From: Salvelinus alpinus
Lineage: Eukaryota; Chordata; Actinopteri; Salmoniformes; Salmonidae
DNA: 64,000 bases
Reading direction: 5' to 3'
Assembly: GCF_045679555.1 (NCBI RefSeq)
Contig: NC_092115.1
Coordinates: 38,825,228-38,889,227 of the forward strand
Shown here: positions 60,826 through 64,000 of the stretch, one piece after another
How positions within the stretch are numbered: the first letter of the stretch is position 1
Layout: the number at the start of each line of letters is the position of its first letter
Translations under genes and position numbers: made by a program
Notes under the pieces: model-generated
What the model was told of the DNA's origin: nothing
Seen by the model: the letters and a program-made list of their open reading frames with translations, nothing else
Database searches by the model: none

Positions 60826-62933
60826 TCCTACAGATGATGTGGGGTCAATTTACTGATATACGGGACCAAAGATACTGAAAACCTGCAAAAGGGCAAAGCT
60901 GTATGTGGACTCTGCTTTCACCTGGCAAAAATATGACCGATTTGGGCTTTTAATGTAGCAGATGAACAGTTTGACTAGTTTATTTCAATGAATTCCTATA
61001 TGTTTGAGATTAACGTTGTTGAGACTCAATATTGTGTAACAAATGTGCCATATTGTACAGAAAGGAAGAATGTAGCCTATGGAATTTATCCTCTATGGGA
61101 TCGGTGTCCCTAAACCGGGACGGTTGTTGTTAACGTGCGCTAATGTGACTAGAATGACGTTGTAAGTAACAGCCAACTGTCCAGGACATAGACATATATG
61201 GGCTGAAAGCTTAAAATGATTGTTAATCTAACTGCACTGTCCAATTTACAGTAGCTATTACAGTCAAAATATACCATGCTATTGTTTGAGGAGAGTGCAC
61301 AACAAAACGCTTTTACCATGGCAATTGGTTTGATACATTCACCTCTGAAGGTAAATAATATACTTCCATTCAGTAACCTTGCTCTGATTTGTCATCCTGA
61401 GGGTCCCAGAGATAAAATGTAGCATAGTTTTGTTTGATAAATCCATTTTATATTCAAATGTAGGAACTACATCTAGATGTGTGAAGGTTAGTGTCTTTTC
61501 TGTAGGGAAGCTAATTATCCATCATGTATGACATTCCTGGGAGGGTGTACACTTATTTTTTTTTATTACCATAGCATTTTGTATGTTCTCTATAGTTATG
61601 TACTTGAAGATGTATCAATTGATGAATTTGGCTCATTTGGAAAAACTCCTGGCAGACTGAAACCTTGCACACACACTGCTGCCATCTGGTGGCCAACACC
61701 TAAATTGCGCCTAAACTCTTATCTGATAATATGGCCTTTCTCTTGCATTTCAAAGATGGAACAGATCTAATGTGTTCTATTCTCCTATATTAATTTCACA
61801 TGTCCACAAACTTCAAAGTGTTTCCTTTCAAATGGTATCAAGAATATGCATATCCTTGCTTCAGGTCCTGAGCTACAGGCAGTTAGATTTAGGTATGTCA
61901 TTTTAGGTGATAAAAGAAAAAGGCGGGGTAAGAGCCAGAAGAGGTTTTTAAAGGGATAGTGCGAGATTTTGGCAATCAAGCCCTTTCTCTACTTACCCAG
62001 AGTCAGATGAACTCATGGATACCATTTTTATATCTCTGCGTGCAGTTTGTAGGAAGTTACTAACTAGCGTCAGCGCAATGACTGGCAGTCTATTGGAACA
62101 GCTAGACTTCCAGACATTGTGCTAAAGCTAGTTAGCATTTGCGCTAACGCTACTGTAGTACCTATGACTTAATCGGACTCTGGGTAAGTAGAAAAAGGCC
62201 TTGACTGACAAAATCCTACCCGATCCCATTAAAATACATTGCGTCAGTAGAATCAGTCTCTTCAGTGATATAAATAGGACATGGTTTCTAATTGAACAAG
62301 AGCGAGTACAAAATAAGTCGCTAACAATGTAGAGCTGGAGGTTGATGTCATTAGAGATTATTAGTAGATCAGAAAATATTATGGAGCCAAACACAGCATC
62401 AATAACATCACATCATGACATAATCAGCCCAGTAGACGTACGATACTCTGCAAACCTTGCAGTCCCAACAACGTTAACACAAGATAATCTTATGATGACC
62501 TCAGTCATAGCAAATAATGTGCTCCTCTGATTGTAATCAATTTGATTTCATGAATCGAAAAGTCCTAGTCCAAATCAATTATAGCAACATAAACCACATA
62601 TTGTTTCCAAATATTTTGTCAGACAAAAAAGTGAAATGTCAATTAGGATATTTTGTAGAATTAGACAAATAACCATATGCTTTAATGAAATAATTTATTC
62701 AGACAGATCTGGTTTACTAATTGAAAGTGAACAAACATTTTATTTAAATAATATAACTTATTTTTCTACACAGCAGACATAGAAAATAATGCACTAGTGC
62801 AGTCTCATTTGAGTCATATCTATGCCCAGTTTCCTATCCTCTCCGTGGTGCTAAGTCCTGGTCCTGGGTCAGTTTGGTGCTTTACCGCTTCATAGATGTG
62901 GATGTGGCAGGGTTGTTGAGCAGAGAACAGTGA
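60826..62933. other. dlx2b 3' UTR and dlx-metap1d gap
   Basis: 61940-62215 resembles a dispersed fish repeat ('aaagggatagtgcgagattt', 'acccagagtcagatgaactc') with an inverted counterpart 'actctgggtaagtagaaaaa'. The rest, especially 60826-61900 and 62400-62930, looks single-copy and AT-rich, with many TAAT words. No dlx1 exon is visible. In jawed vertebrates this position (3' of dlx2, toward metap1d) would contain the dlx1/2 intergenic enhancers, so conserved elements are worth looking for. Confidence 0.45.
62694..62744 (-). terminator. Candidate poly(A) signals of metap1d-like gene
   Basis: AATAAA on the minus strand at 62744-62739 and 62699-62694 lies about 190-240 bases after the remnant stop codon, where a 3' end would be expected. 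Whether any transcript is still made is unknown. Confidence 0.4.

Positions 62934-64000
<1,067 letters not shown>

Overview
The window is vertebrate nuclear DNA, almost certainly from a salmonid fish (trout, salmon or char). The basis is many short exons with GT-AG splice sites, very long CA/TG arrays, several Tc1/mariner elements of salmonid type (including the Sleeping Beauty relatives), tRNA-like SINEs, LINE 3' ends, and genes that match teleost orthologs. Species cannot be fixed from the sequence alone. There is no prokaryotic content and no CRISPR array.

Four genes are supported. (1) On the + strand, 137-4121: the last ten exons of a neurabin-1-like gene (ppp1r9a-like), with coiled coil, 'VPET' neurabin homology block and SAM domain. 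(2) On the - strand, 23798-5581: a complete, open integrin alpha-6 gene (itga6-like) of 25 exons, with alternative A-type and B-type cytoplasmic-tail exons. Its 3' end converges on gene 1. (3) On the + strand, 57697-60825: a three-exon Dlx homeobox gene, best read as dlx2b, with an unusually diverged homeodomain and a dead Tc1 element in the intron that splits the homeobox. (4) On the - strand, from the right edge to 62934: the 3' half of a metap1d-like (mitochondrial methionine aminopeptidase) gene. It keeps its intron structure but carries stops, frameshifts and a lost splice donor, so it is a pseudogene.

The order metap1d - dlx - itga6, with the orientations seen here, matches the human 2q31 arrangement METAP1D-DLX1-DLX2-ITGA6 minus DLX1. 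That makes this the HoxD-linked paralogon copy and supports the dlx2b call. Neurabin/SAMD14 relatives lie beside the DLX/PDK/integrin genes on the HoxA and HoxB paralogons, so all the genes here are long-term neighbours.

The rest is repeats: itga6 intron 1 (about 10 kb), the 34-kb itga6-dlx intergenic region, and the dlx-metap1d gap. They hold Tc1-like copies (1.7, 20.6, 26.7, 30.0, 38.5, 45.2, 48.6, 55.0, 56.3 and 58.8 kb), two large TTAA-flanked elements (14.9 and 24.8 kb), a hAT-like element with a second hAT-like element and a retroelement tail nested inside it (42-44 kb), LINE and SINE fragments, a possible solo LTR (51.4 kb), three minisatellites and more than ten long microsatellites. 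I see no new multi-gene system. The most informative observations are the metap1d decay, the fast-evolving Dlx protein, the altered integrin alpha-6A tail and the nested transposons.
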